Notes under the pieces: model-generated
Told to the model about the DNA's origin: nothing
Database searches by the model: none
The model's input: the letters and a program-made list of their open reading frames with translations, nothing else
Origin: an uncultured Gammaproteobacteria bacterium
GTDB lineage: Bacteria > Pseudomonadota > Gammaproteobacteria > Pseudomonadales > UBA5518
NCBI GenBank assembly: GCA_903921135.1
Contig: CAIXOY010000280.1
Coordinates: forward strand, 1-27,789
DNA: 27,789 nt
Reading direction: 5' to 3'
Shown here: positions 7,485-16,268 of the stretch, in pieces
How positions within the stretch are numbered: position 1 is the first letter of the stretch
Layout of the letters: each line of letters begins with the position of its first letter
Program-made: the position numbers and the translations under genes

Positions 7485-7514
7485 AAACGCCCGCGGGGTG
7501 AGCCGCGGGCGTTT
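7485..7514 (-). terminator. strong intrinsic terminator after the TonB-dependent receptor gene
   Basis: A perfect 12-base-pair inverted repeat (AAACGCCCGCGG / CCGCGGGCGTTT) with a 6-base loop lies 37 bases past the receptor stop. On the minus strand the GC-rich stem is followed by TTTTCGTTT, the expected T-rich tail. On the plus strand the tail is weaker (GTTTGTG). It separates the receptor from the amine dehydrogenase operon. Confidence 0.85.
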
Positions 7515-7551
7515 GTGTGGTGGCCACAAGGGCCGCCTCAGACCACAGGCA

Positions 7552-10104
7552 TCAGAAGTTCTGGGTGAACTTCAGGCCGATGGTGCGCGGACGCGCCGGA
7601 ATCCCGTAGATCTGCTCTCCGCAGGTCGTCGGGGCGCACTGCGAGGTGATCGCAAGGGGCGTGTCCTCGTTGGTCACGTTCTTGATGAACACCTCGACGG
7701 CGTAGCTCTCCTTTTCGAGACCTGCAGTCAGGTCGACGAACAGGTTTTCCTTGAACTCGGGGTAGTAGAGTTCCATGTCGCGGATGTCGAGGCTTGAGTT
7801 GCGCTTGCCCTGATAGGCCAGCGTGGCCTGCAGGTGGCCTTCGAAATCACCTACCGGCATGGTGTAGCGCGCCGTCAGGTTGCCCTTGAACTTCGCCGTG
7901 AGGGGAAGTTGCTCGCCCGCGTCAGCCCAGTTGGCGCTTTCGCCGGCATCGCCGACGTCGCCGTCACCGTTGATGTCGAGCGTGCCCTGGCAGTTGGGGC
8001 AGTAGTCGTCCTGGATCTCGCTGTCGTAGTACGCCCACGAGGAGATGATCATCAGGTTCTCGGTGGCCGCCCAGAGGACGTCCATCTCGGTACCCAGGAT
8101 CTCTGCAGTCGGGCCGTTCACGTTCTGCGTGATACCGTTGGCGCCCTGGAAGCCGACCTGGAAGTCTTCCCACTCCTCGAAGAACACGGCGCCGTTGAAC
8201 TGCACCGAGTTGTCGAACCACTGCGTCTTCCAGCCGAGTTCCCAGTTGGTGAGGAAGTCAGACACGTACTCGCCGGCGAAGGGGTTGCGGTTGATACCGC
8301 CGGGGCGGTAGCCCTCGGACCAGGTCGCGTACACCATGGCGTCATCGCTGACCTTGTAGCTCAGGTTAGCCATGAAGATGTTGTCGCTTTCCTTGATACC
8401 CTTGTCGACGTTCTTGCAAGGGGTATCGCCGTAGTCGGCCTGCGAGGGGCAGCGCCACTCACCGTTGCCGGAGAACGCCTGGCCCCACGGCACGAACGCG
8501 CCGTCACCACCGTTCGCAGGATCACCCGGCTCGTTCACGTCCGAGGGACGGCTGCCCGGCACACGGGCACGGTTGAAGCCAAGACCGAAGCCAAAGAAAC
8601 CGTCGATCGTGGTTTCCGGCTTGAAGTAACGCGCCCCGACCTTGAACTCGAGGTCGTCGGTGATATCGAAGGCCAACTGACCGAAGACGGCCTTGTCGGT
8701 ATCCTCCCGGTCCATGTTGTTCAAATAGACGATGTCGTTGAAGTTGGCGTTGGTGCCTTCGAGATAGTTCATCTCCATGGTCGAGGAGAGCCCATCGACT
8801 TTCCACTTCTGCTCGAAATTGTGGAGCGAGTCCATGAAGAACGCGCCGATCATGCCGCGGACGCGGTTGTCCTGCGGGCTGCTGATCCGGATCTCGTGGG
8901 TCTTCCGGTCGTAGTTGTCGTTGTTGCCGTAGCGGGCGCCAGGCCAGATGCGGTCTGCCGTATCACCGGGGAACGCACCTTCCTTGACGTGCAGCGCTGC
9001 GAAGTAGCCGCTGGTATAGGCAACGTCGTAGAAGTACGAGTAATCGGAGTAGTCGAAGGAGCTGTTCAGGTTCCGGTTCAGGTAAGAGCCGGAGTACACG
9101 ACGTCGAACATTCCCACCTGGCCTTCAATGGTGAGGCCGGCCTGGTAGAAGTTGTCGTCTACGAACTCTTCCTGGATGTGGGAGACCTGTTTGTCGCCTT
9201 CGCTGCCGCCGAAGCCGCTCAGGTCTTCACCGAAGTTGCCTTCCGCGGACTGCTGCTGCGCGATCAGGGTGCCGGTGACGGTCCAGTCGTCGTTCAGGTC
9301 GACGCGCAGCGACGCACGGCCGCCCTCGGTGTCTACCGTGTTGTAGTTGTCCTTGGCGAACTTGCTGTTATTGACAGTGATGTCGTCAGCCTCGGTGCTT
9401 TGGTCGCCGGGATAGGTGCGGCTACGCAGGACGTTGTCGATGTAGCCGGCGTCCTTGCGCTTCCAGCCGACGATACGCACTGCGGCCTTGTCGCTCAGCG
9501 GGATGTTGACGTATCCCTCGCCGCTGTAGCCCATGTCATCGCCGTCGACCTGGTTACCCTCGAGGGTGTAGCTCGCCGAGAACTCGCCCGGATCGGGCTT
9601 GTTGGTGATGACGCGGATGGTGCCCGCCTGCGAGCTCGCGCCGTAGAGGGTGCCCTGGGGGCCTGCCAGGGCTTCTACCCGGGCGATGTCGTACATGTGG
9701 ATGTCGAGGTTGCCCTGCACGGTGGTGATGGGCATTTCGTCGAGGTACTGGCCCACGCTCGGCTGCGAGAGGGTGGCCTGACCGTCACCGCCGGTGGTGA
9801 CACCGCGGAAGTAGATGTTTGTGAAGCCGACCCCTGCCAGCGAGGGCGAGGTCGACACTGCGGGCAGCATCTTCGCGAAATCCGCGAAGTCATTGATGTT
9901 CAGTTGTTCGATGGTCTTGGTGTTCAGCGTTTGGATGCTGATCGGCACGTCCTGCATGTTTTCCGAGCGCTTTTGCGCGGTAACCAGCACCTCCTCGATC
10001 TCCTGCGCGAGAACGGGCAGGGCCGGAGTCATGAGCAGGATCGCTGCGGCCAGGGGGGCACGCGTGAAACGGGCCTGGGCGCGGTTGGATGCTTTTTTCG
10101 GCAT
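7552..10104 (-). CDS. TonB-dependent outer membrane receptor
   Basis: The 850-residue precursor has a signal peptide ending about residue 33 (LPVLAQ), a TonB-box-like EEVLVTAQKR, a plug domain with RVEALAGPQGTLYGASSQAGTIRVITNKP, a long beta-barrel and a C-terminal GLKFTQNF ending in Phe as needed for outer-membrane assembly. TonB energy drives import of a ligand not readable from sequence. The start ATG at 10104 is chosen because TAGGAG lies about 8 bases upstream and the signal peptide begins there; the frame is open to 10161. A predicted extracellular segment contains CPNC followed by a DINGDGDVGDAGE loop (residues 710-722) resembling EF-hand/dockerin calcium loops. It is probably monocistronic, with its own terminator downstream. 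Confidence 0.93.
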   Translation of the reverse strand: MPKKASNRAQARFTRAPLAAAILLMTPALPVLAQEIEEVLVTAQKRSENMQDVPISIQTLNTKTIEQLNINDFADFAKMLPAVSTSPSLAGVGFTNIYFRGVTTGGDGQATLSQPSVGQYLDEMPITTVQGNLDIHMYDIARVEALAGPQGTLYGASSQAGTIRVITNKPDPGEFSASYTLEGNQVDGDDMGYSGEGYVNIPLSDKAAVRIVGWKRKDAGYIDNVLRSRTYPGDQSTEADDITVNNSKFAKDNYNTVDTEGGRASLRVDLNDDWTVTGTLIAQQQSAEGNFGEDLSGFGGSEGDKQVSHIQEEFVDDNFYQAGLTIEGQVGMFDVVYSGSYLNRNLNSSFDYSDYSYFYDVAYTSGYFAALHVKEGAFPGDTADRIWPGARYGNNDNYDRKTHEIRISSPQDNRVRGMIGAFFMDSLHNFEQKWKVDGLSSTMEMNYLEGTNANFNDIVYLNNMDREDTDKAVFGQLAFDITDDLEFKVGARYFKPETTIDGFFGFGLGFNRARVPGSRPSDVNEPGDPANGGDGAFVPWGQAFSGNGEWRCPSQADYGDTPCKNVDKGIKESDNIFMANLSYKVSDDAMVYATWSEGYRPGGINRNPFAGEYVSDFLTNWELGWKTQWFDNSVQFNGAVFFEEWEDFQVGFQGANGITQNVNGPTAEILGTEMDVLWAATENLMIISSWAYYDSEIQDDYCPNCQGTLDINGDGDVGDAGESANWADAGEQLPLTAKFKGNLTARYTMPVGDFEGHLQATLAYQGKRNSSLDIRDMELYYPEFKENLFVDLTAGLEKESYAVEVFIKNVTNEDTPLAITSQCAPTTCGEQIYGIPARPRTIGLKFTQNF

Positions 10105-10178
10105 CTTCAGTCTCCTAAGTGGCTTGTGGTGTGTGGTCCGGACAAGGCAAAGAACGAGCACATCCGGAGCCTACCATG

Positions 10179-10252
10179 CCAAAGCGGCCTTTCCAGCCAA
10201 GGGCCCGGGGCTAAAACCGGAATTTTTCTCGCCCTCAGCCGCCCCGCTTTGG
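10179..10252. repeat. spaced 9-bp inverted repeat in the receptor upstream region
   Basis: CCAAAGCGG at 10179-10187 and CCGCTTTGG at 10244-10252 are perfect inverted copies 56 bases apart. They lie in the 158-base non-coding gap between the sulfotransferase stop and the receptor start. The arms could pair in a sulfotransferase 3' transcript or serve as operator half-sites for the receptor. No T-tract follows, so an ordinary intrinsic terminator is not supported. I see no clear sigma-70 promoter here. Confidence 0.35.
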
Positions 10253-10262
10253 TGCGGACGAC

Positions 10263-12281
10263 TCAGGCCGGCGGCGCCTCGGGGTAGTGCTTCAGGGCCG
10301 GCCCCAGCGCCTGCTCCAGGGGGCCGAGCCAAGGGGCGTAATGCCGCCACTGATCCACGGCATCGCTGTAGATCGGGCGCCTCACCTGCTCGGAACTGGC
10401 GGTACGCACGGGCCGGTCGTTCTCGAAGAAGCGCAGACAGCCCTCCTCAAAGGGCAGGCCGCAGTAATCGAGCAGGCGCCGCACCTCGGCCTCGGTATCC
10501 GCCACCATCTCCTCGTAGATGACACGGTGGACACGCCCCGGCAGCACCGCATCGAAATGCGCCATCAAACGCACGTAGTCCCGGTAGTAGTGGCCCATGT
10601 CCTCCAGGCTGTAGCTGAAGTTCTGACCCCGGGCGTAGTGCTGCTTGAAGTTCGAGAAGCAGCAGGCCATCGGGTGGCGGCGGGTGTCGATGATCCTGGC
10701 ATTGGGCAGCATCAGGTGGATCAGGCCCGTGTGCAGGAAGTTGTTGGGCATCTTGTCGATGAAAAACGGTGCAGTTGTCTTGCGATGGATCCGACAGCGC
10801 TCCAGGTACTCCTCGCCCAGCGCACGCAGCTCGGCGGGCCCCATCGCCGCCAGCACCCGGGTGTAGCCCTCGGTCTCGTCGCCGTCAGAGCGTTCCCGCA
10901 GCGACCGCGCCATCGAGATGATCTCGGGCAACTCCGTGGTGCCCTCGACCTGCGAGTGGCTGGAGAGGATCTGCTCGACCAGCGTGGAGCCCGAACGGGG
11001 CATGCCCACCACGAAGATCGGTGCGGGTGAATCGCAGCCCTGCCCTGCCCGCTCGGCGAAGAAGCCGGCGGTGAAGTCCCGCCGGAAACGCTCGATGCGG
11101 CCGGCGTTCAGCGCGGGGTCATAGTCCACCGTGGCGTGATGCAGCGCGTTGCCGCTCGCGTAATGGGCGAAGGACGCCTCCCACGCGGAGGCATCCTCCA
11201 GCGCCTTGCCCATGGCGAAATCGAAATGCAGGCGGTCGGTGTCAGAGAGATCCGTGCGCGCGAGCTGGGCACGCATGGCTGCCATGTCTGCTTCAGTGAA
11301 GCGGAAGGTCTTCATGTTCGCCAGGCTCCACCACGCCTCCCCCAGCGAGGGCTCGCGGGCGATGGTTTCGCGGTAGGCGCGGATGCAGTCCTCGGTGCGG
11401 CCTTCCGTCTTCAGGACATGGCCATAGCTCATCCATACCTTGGCGTTCGAGGGGTACTCTTCCAGCAATTCTTTATAGAGCGCGCTGGAGCGGGCGTACT
11501 CCCCCACCCGCCCCAGGATCACGGCCAGCAGATTGCGGTAGCCGGGATTCCGGGGCGAGCGCTCAAGCAGGCGCTCGGTCTCGATGAGCGCGGCGGCGGA
11601 CTGGTTCTGGCGGTGCAGCAGCACGGCGTAGTTATGGCGCGCCGCCTCGAAACCGGGGGCGAGTTCCAGACAACGCTCCAGAAGTTTCTGGGCCTCGGCC
11701 GGACGCCCTACCCGAACGGCAACCTCGGCGAACATGCGGATCGCCGGTACATCCGTGGGCTTTTCCTTCAGGTGGGCGCGCAGCAGGGCCTCTGCTTTGG
11801 GGATGTCGTTCACCAGCATGGCGCTGGCCGCCTCCAACAGGCGTGGATCCCGGGTGGAGGCCTTGATATGGCGGACATAGGCGGCGTCTGCGGCCTGGGT
11901 CTCGCCACTGGCCATGAGGTGATCCGCAAGCAACCGCCAGGCCTCAGGGTGATCGGGCTTCAATGCGACCGCACGCTGCAGCGCCAGAATCGCCTCGTCA
12001 CCGCGACTCAGTTGCCCGAGCGTAAGGCCCAACTCCACCTGCGCCGCCGCCCAGCGCGGCTGGCGGCCGGCAAGCGCGCTGATCAGGGAAAGCGCTCCTG
12101 CACAATCACCAGCATGACGCCTCGCCTGCGCCTGCAGGAGTTCTGCAGGCGGATGCCCCGGCACGGCCTCGAGGATGGCGATCGCCTGCTCTTCGGCAAG
12201 CGCTGGATCGTCCTTCAACAGGGAGACGGCATGGCGCATAGCCTCTTCGAGCGTTCCCGTGCCTTCGCTGTGCTGGCTCAT
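10263..12281 (-). CDS. TPR-repeat sulfotransferase
   Basis: A 672-residue two-domain protein. Roughly residues 20-350 are tandem tetratricopeptide repeats, for example EVELGLTLGQLSRGDEAILALQ-like helix pairs. The C-terminal half is a sulfotransferase domain with the PAPS 5'-phosphosulfate loop in VVGMPRSGSTLVEQ (PRSGST near residue 428), followed by HSQVEGTTELPEI, and a later segment with the 3'-phosphate-type motif region IDTRRHPMACCFSNFKQ. It should transfer sulfate from PAPS to a hydroxyl or tyrosine acceptor, perhaps presented by the TPR domain. There is no signal peptide. The ATG at 12281 overlaps the upstream dehydrogenase stop as ATGA, so I prefer it to the longer frame to 12350. The acceptor is unknown. 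Confidence 0.9.
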   Translation of the reverse strand: MSQHSEGTGTLEEAMRHAVSLLKDDPALAEEQAIAILEAVPGHPPAELLQAQARRHAGDCAGALSLISALAGRQPRWAAAQVELGLTLGQLSRGDEAILALQRAVALKPDHPEAWRLLADHLMASGETQAADAAYVRHIKASTRDPRLLEAASAMLVNDIPKAEALLRAHLKEKPTDVPAIRMFAEVAVRVGRPAEAQKLLERCLELAPGFEAARHNYAVLLHRQNQSAAALIETERLLERSPRNPGYRNLLAVILGRVGEYARSSALYKELLEEYPSNAKVWMSYGHVLKTEGRTEDCIRAYRETIAREPSLGEAWWSLANMKTFRFTEADMAAMRAQLARTDLSDTDRLHFDFAMGKALEDASAWEASFAHYASGNALHHATVDYDPALNAGRIERFRRDFTAGFFAERAGQGCDSPAPIFVVGMPRSGSTLVEQILSSHSQVEGTTELPEIISMARSLRERSDGDETEGYTRVLAAMGPAELRALGEEYLERCRIHRKTTAPFFIDKMPNNFLHTGLIHLMLPNARIIDTRRHPMACCFSNFKQHYARGQNFSYSLEDMGHYYRDYVRLMAHFDAVLPGRVHRVIYEEMVADTEAEVRRLLDYCGLPFEEGCLRFFENDRPVRTASSEQVRRPIYSDAVDQWRHYAPWLGPLEQALGPALKHYPEAPPA

Positions 12282-13294
12282 GCTGCGTGCTCCGCTGAGA
12301 TCGGCCGAACCACCCACCGGAAGACCTCCCCCGCCCGCCCTTCGATCCACGCCGTGATGTTGCCGGCCGAAATGCGCGCGAGCTCCGCCATGGCGGTATC
12401 GGAGTAGAAGGCAACGTGCGGCGTGAGCAACACATCCGGCCTGCCGGCGAGCGGGTGATGCGCGAGATCGGGGGAATCGGTGGCGAGCACGTCCAGCCCC
12501 GCGCCAGCGATGAGGCCCGCATCCAGCGCCTCCAGCAGCGCCGCCTCATCGACCAATCCACCGCGCGCGACGTTCAGCAGGAGCGGACGACGGCGCATCT
12601 GCGCGAAGGCCTCATGTGCCAGCATGCCACGGCTCTCCGGACCAAGATTGCAGTGCAGGCTGATGATGTCAGCGCTCGCGTAGAGCTCGGCGAGGGAGAG
12701 CAGCCTCACGCCCTGCGCACGTGCAACGGCGGCATCCACCACCGGATCACAGGCCACCACCTCGAGCCCGAAGCCCTGCGCGCGGCGCGCCACAGCCTGA
12801 CCGATGCGCCCGAAGCCCACGATCCCCAGCGTCTGCCCGGACAACCGACGCAGACCGCGCACCAGGTTCCAGCGAAAATCATGTTGCACCTGGACCTGCT
12901 GGTGATAGTCCATCAGCCGCCGGTTCAGGGCGAGCAACAAGGCGAGCGTGTGATCGGCTACTTCCTCGGTGCAGTACTCGCCCACCGCCGCCACCGGGAA
13001 GCCGAGCGATGTGGCAGCCGCCACGTCCACACTGTCAAAACCTGTACCCGCCACGGAAATCATCGGCCGGCCTTCGATCCGGCCGAGCACCTCGGCCGTG
13101 AAGGGCACGTAATCCGTGAGGATCGCATCCACACCACGGCAGGCAGCGAGCAGGGATGCGACATCTCCGTGATGCACGTAACGGCGCAGGCGCGCACCGG
13201 CCGGCAGGTTGCGTTGCTCGATCGACACATCCCGGCCATCGGCCTCGGGCATTTCGGCGAACAGGATCAGTGGTGTCTCGTCGGAAACAGGCAT
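12278..13294 (-). CDS. D-2-hydroxyacid dehydrogenase family protein
   Basis: A 338-residue NAD(P)-dependent dehydrogenase of the phosphoglycerate / hydroxypyruvate reductase-like family. It has a substrate-domain GTGFDSVDVAAA motif, the Rossmann motif LGIVGFGRIGQAVARRA (residues 156-172), the NVARGGLVDE signature with catalytic Arg244, and TPHVAFYS with catalytic His293. The usual catalytic Glu of the DVxxxEP motif appears as Asp273 in DVLATDSP. It probably reduces a 2-keto acid or oxidises a 2-hydroxy acid in the cytoplasm. It is co-transcribed with the TPR-sulfotransferase (ATGA overlap), but what links the two biochemically is unclear. The substrate is unassigned. Confidence 0.9.
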   Translation of the reverse strand: MPVSDETPLILFAEMPEADGRDVSIEQRNLPAGARLRRYVHHGDVASLLAACRGVDAILTDYVPFTAEVLGRIEGRPMISVAGTGFDSVDVAAATSLGFPVAAVGEYCTEEVADHTLALLLALNRRLMDYHQQVQVQHDFRWNLVRGLRRLSGQTLGIVGFGRIGQAVARRAQGFGLEVVACDPVVDAAVARAQGVRLLSLAELYASADIISLHCNLGPESRGMLAHEAFAQMRRRPLLLNVARGGLVDEAALLEALDAGLIAGAGLDVLATDSPDLAHHPLAGRPDVLLTPHVAFYSDTAMAELARISAGNITAWIEGRAGEVFRWVVRPISAEHAA

Positions 13295-13383
13295 GGGTCA
13301 TCCAGCGAAGTGAACACAAAGGCGCCTGGCGCCAGAAGGCTGCCATGCAACCACAGCGGAGCGCGCCTGCAAAGCGGGGAGCT

Positions 13384-13473
13384 GAGCGGGCCATGCCCGC
13401 GACGCCTACTGTGGGAGCGGGCCATGCCCGCGAGGCCTACTGTGGGAGCGGGCCATGCCCGCGACTGCTCCCA
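13384..13473. repeat. three tandem REP-like palindromic units
   Basis: Three head-to-tail copies of a unit close to TGTGGGAGCGGGCCATGC plus CCGCGAGGCCTAC, period 31 bases: a partial copy at 13384-13409, full copies at 13410-13440 and from 13441. Each core GCGGGC-CAT-GCCCGC can fold into a hairpin. The last copy gains an outer stem, TGGGAGC at 13443-13449 with GCTCCCA at 13467-13473. This resembles the widespread GTGGGAGCGGGC REP family of pseudomonads and relatives. The array overlaps the 3' end of the ATPase gene. The rest of the gap (13295-13383) shows nothing I can name. Confidence 0.85.
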
Positions 13474-16184
13474 TCACCCAACAACGCACGCCGGACGCCC
13501 CACTTCCCCGCCTCCAGCACCGGCACCACGGTCAGTGCCGCAGCCGTCGCAAGCAGCCAATCGTGCATTCCAAGCGGGACAAGCCCGAACAGCCCCCGCA
13601 GCGGCGCAATAGACACGATAGCCACCAGCATCAGCAGCTCCCACCCTACCGCAAGGTTCAGCCACCGATTGTCGAAGGGACGGCGAAACACCGACTCCCT
13701 GTCCGAGCGGAAGCTGTAAGCCTTAGCCAACTGGATCAGCACCAGCGAGACAAAACACATGCTCATCGCATGCGGGAGTCCGCCCGGCTCGCGCAGGGAC
13801 CACACGAACAGACCGACATTGACGACCGTCGACCACGCACCACCGAGCAGCATCAACACCACTACAGACGCCGGAAACACGCCGCCCTTCGGATCCCTCG
13901 GCGGGCGATCCATCAGGCCCGGCTCCGGCGGATCCACCGCAAGGGCCATCGCCGGCAGCCCGTCCGTCGCGAGGTTCACGTAGAGCAACTGCACCGCAGC
14001 GAGCGGGAGAGGCAAGCCAGCCAGCGTTGCCACTGCCATGAGGCCGATCTCGCCGATGTTCGAGGACAGCAGGTACATGAGGTACTTGCGGATGTTGTCG
14101 AAAACGCCACGCCCCTCCTCCACTGCAGCCACGATGGACGCGAAGTTGTCGTCGGTGAGCGTCATGGCAGCGGCCTCGCGGCTGACGTCTGTGCCCGAGA
14201 TACCCATGGCAATACCGATGTCAGCCTGCTTGAGCGCGGGCGCATCGTTCACGCCGTCGCCCGTCATCGCCACGATCGCGCCGGTGGCCTGCCAGGCCTG
14301 CGCGATACGAAGCTTGTGCGCAGGTGAAACGCGCGCGAAAACCGCCGTTCCCTGCACCGCGCGCAGGAGCGCAGCCTCGTCCATCGCATCGAGTGCTTGC
14401 CCCTCCAGCACGTTCTGTGCGCCCGGCAATCCGATTTCGCTCGCCACAGCGCGTGCGGTGAGCGGGTGATCGCCCGTGATCATGACCACACGGATCCCTG
14501 CCGATGCGGCGCGCGCGAGTGCCTCCCGAGCCTCGGGCCGCGGAGGATCCGCAAGCCCTGCAAATCCGAGGAACTCGAACTCACCGGGCACCATGGCGGG
14601 GCCCGTGCTTCGCGCGGAGGCGATGGCCAGTACGCGCAAGGCCCGCGCGGCCATCGACCTCGCAACTGCAAGCAGCCGCTCGCGGCCGGCAGCGTCCAGC
14701 AAAACCGAACCATCCTCCAGACGCTGCCGGTTGCAGAGCGAGAGCACCGCCTCCGGCGCACCCTTCATGCAGGCGAGGTAAGCGTTGCCGTCGGCGTGGA
14801 TCGTGACCATGCGCCGCGTTTCGGCGCTGAAGGGCTCCTCGTGCGTGCGGGGCAAACGCAGATCGAGAGCTTCACGGTGAATACCCGCCTTGGCAGCCGC
14901 GACCAGCAGTGCTGCTTCCGTGGGATCACCGTGGATGCGCCAGACCGGCGCAGTTGCGCCGGACTCCTGCTGCAGTCGCGCATCGTTGGCAAGCGCGGCA
15001 GCACGAAGCATTTCGGACAACACAGCGAGGGGCAGATCTTCCCCGTCCGCGGCGGAGAAGGCGCCCACAGGCCCATACCCTGCACCGGACACATCCACCT
15101 CACGTCCGGCAACGTGCAGGCTTCTCACCGTCATCTCGTCGCGGGTGAGGGTGCCGGTCTTGTCGGTGAGAATCACGGAGGTACTGCCCAGCGTTTCGAC
15201 AGCCGTCAGGCGCCGCACCAGCGCATTGCGCCGCACCATGCGCTGTACGCCGACGGCCAGAGATACCGTGACCACTGCGGGCAGCGCTTCGGGCACCACC
15301 GCCACAGCCAGCGCGACAGCGAAGAGCAAGGTGTCGAGCAACGGGAGCCCGCGCAGATAGCCCGCCGCGGCAATCAGCACGATGACCACCAGCGCCGCCC
15401 GCCCGAGCACGAGGCCCAGATGATCGAGATCGCGCTGCAGCGGTGTGGGCTCCGTGCCAACACCCTCCAGCAAGCCGGCGATACGCCCGAACTCCGTCTG
15501 CATGCCGGTCGCCACGACGACCGCCTCGCCGCGCCCGGTGGCCACGGTGGTTCCGGCATGCACCATGTTCAGGCGGTCACCGGTGGGAAGGGGATGCCCG
15601 GGAAGCGCGGCGGGATCCTTGTCTACCGCCTGTGATTCACCGGTGAGCGCCGCCTCTTCCGTGCGCAGGTTCACTGCCAGCAGTAGCCGCGCATCGGCCG
15701 GAATGCGATCTCCCGCGACCAGCACGATCACATCGCCCGGGACGACTTCGCGCGCAGGCACACGCTGCGCCACGCCGCCTCGCAAGACAGTGGCCGCAGG
15801 CGCCGCGAGCCGGCCAAGGGCCTCCAGCGCGCGTTCGGCGCGGAACTCCTGCACGAAGCCCAGCACCACGGCGAAGAGCACGATCACCAAGATCACCGCG
15901 GACTCTACCGTGTGCCCCAGAAAACCCGAGAGCAGAGCGGCGCCGATGAGAATCAGAACGAGCGTGTTGCGCAACTGCGCAAGAAGCACCGCCCGCCACG
16001 ACACCACCTGCGCCACCAGAAGCTCATTCGGCCCCGAGGCACGCAGCCGACGCGCGGCCTCGGCAGGCTCGAGACCACCCGGCGGGCTCGCGGCCCGCGC
16101 GAGAGCCTCCTGCGGCGTCAGCGCGTACCACGGCACCACGTGCTCGTCTGGTACCTGTGTCAGTTGCCCGGACGCATCCTGCAT
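13437..16184 (-). CDS. P2A-type cation-transporting P-type ATPase (Ca2+-ATPase-like)
   Basis: A full-length 915-residue P-type ATPase with an N-terminal cation-ATPase segment, the actuator motif TGES (181-184), TM4 PEALP (298-302), the phosphorylation site DKTGTLT (D341), the hinge TGDGVNDAPALK and TM6 NLATDGLPAMAL, close to the SERCA NLVTDGLPATAL. These place it with P2A enzymes, which pump Ca2+ or related cations out of the cytoplasm. The exact ion is not certain; some bacterial members move Mn2+ or are Na+-linked. GAGGAG precedes the ATG at 16184. The final nine or so residues (SRGHGPLPQ) and the stop codon are encoded by the REP-like repeat, so the original C-terminus has probably been replaced. 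It is divergent from the SulP gene. Confidence 0.93.
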   Translation of the reverse strand: MQDASGQLTQVPDEHVVPWYALTPQEALARAASPPGGLEPAEAARRLRASGPNELLVAQVVSWRAVLLAQLRNTLVLILIGAALLSGFLGHTVESAVILVIVLFAVVLGFVQEFRAERALEALGRLAAPAATVLRGGVAQRVPAREVVPGDVIVLVAGDRIPADARLLLAVNLRTEEAALTGESQAVDKDPAALPGHPLPTGDRLNMVHAGTTVATGRGEAVVVATGMQTEFGRIAGLLEGVGTEPTPLQRDLDHLGLVLGRAALVVIVLIAAAGYLRGLPLLDTLLFAVALAVAVVPEALPAVVTVSLAVGVQRMVRRNALVRRLTAVETLGSTSVILTDKTGTLTRDEMTVRSLHVAGREVDVSGAGYGPVGAFSAADGEDLPLAVLSEMLRAAALANDARLQQESGATAPVWRIHGDPTEAALLVAAAKAGIHREALDLRLPRTHEEPFSAETRRMVTIHADGNAYLACMKGAPEAVLSLCNRQRLEDGSVLLDAAGRERLLAVARSMAARALRVLAIASARSTGPAMVPGEFEFLGFAGLADPPRPEAREALARAASAGIRVVMITGDHPLTARAVASEIGLPGAQNVLEGQALDAMDEAALLRAVQGTAVFARVSPAHKLRIAQAWQATGAIVAMTGDGVNDAPALKQADIGIAMGISGTDVSREAAAMTLTDDNFASIVAAVEEGRGVFDNIRKYLMYLLSSNIGEIGLMAVATLAGLPLPLAAVQLLYVNLATDGLPAMALAVDPPEPGLMDRPPRDPKGGVFPASVVVLMLLGGAWSTVVNVGLFVWSLREPGGLPHAMSMCFVSLVLIQLAKAYSFRSDRESVFRRPFDNRWLNLAVGWELLMLVAIVSIAPLRGLFGLVPLGMHDWLLATAAALTVVPVLEAGKWGVRRALLGDGSSRGHGPLPQ

Positions 16185-16268
16185 CTGCGCTCCTCGCCTG
16201 AATGCCGCGATCAGGTGCTAACCTTAACCCCACGGTGACGCCATTCGTCCCCCCGGAAATCAAAGAAC
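16185..16268. promoter_or_regulatory. divergent promoter region, ATPase and SulP genes
   Basis: This 84-base spacer separates the two divergent start codons and should contain both promoters. The minus-strand GAGGAG of the ATPase gene lies at its left edge and a GGAAAT that may serve the SulP GTG start lies near its right edge. I find no clear operator or convincing -10/-35 pair. Confidence 0.35.

Noticed and set aside
7834..10287. 817-codon plus-strand frame opposite the TonB-dependent receptor
   Set aside because: It mirrors the receptor coding frame, has a Val/Asp/Leu-rich composition with no domain signature, and has no supporting start context. It is a GC-driven shadow of the receptor gene.
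13384..13473. Short tandem repeats considered as a CRISPR array
   Set aside because: The copies are contiguous with almost no unique spacer, period 31 bases, and each core is a GC hairpin as in REP elements; no cas gene is present.
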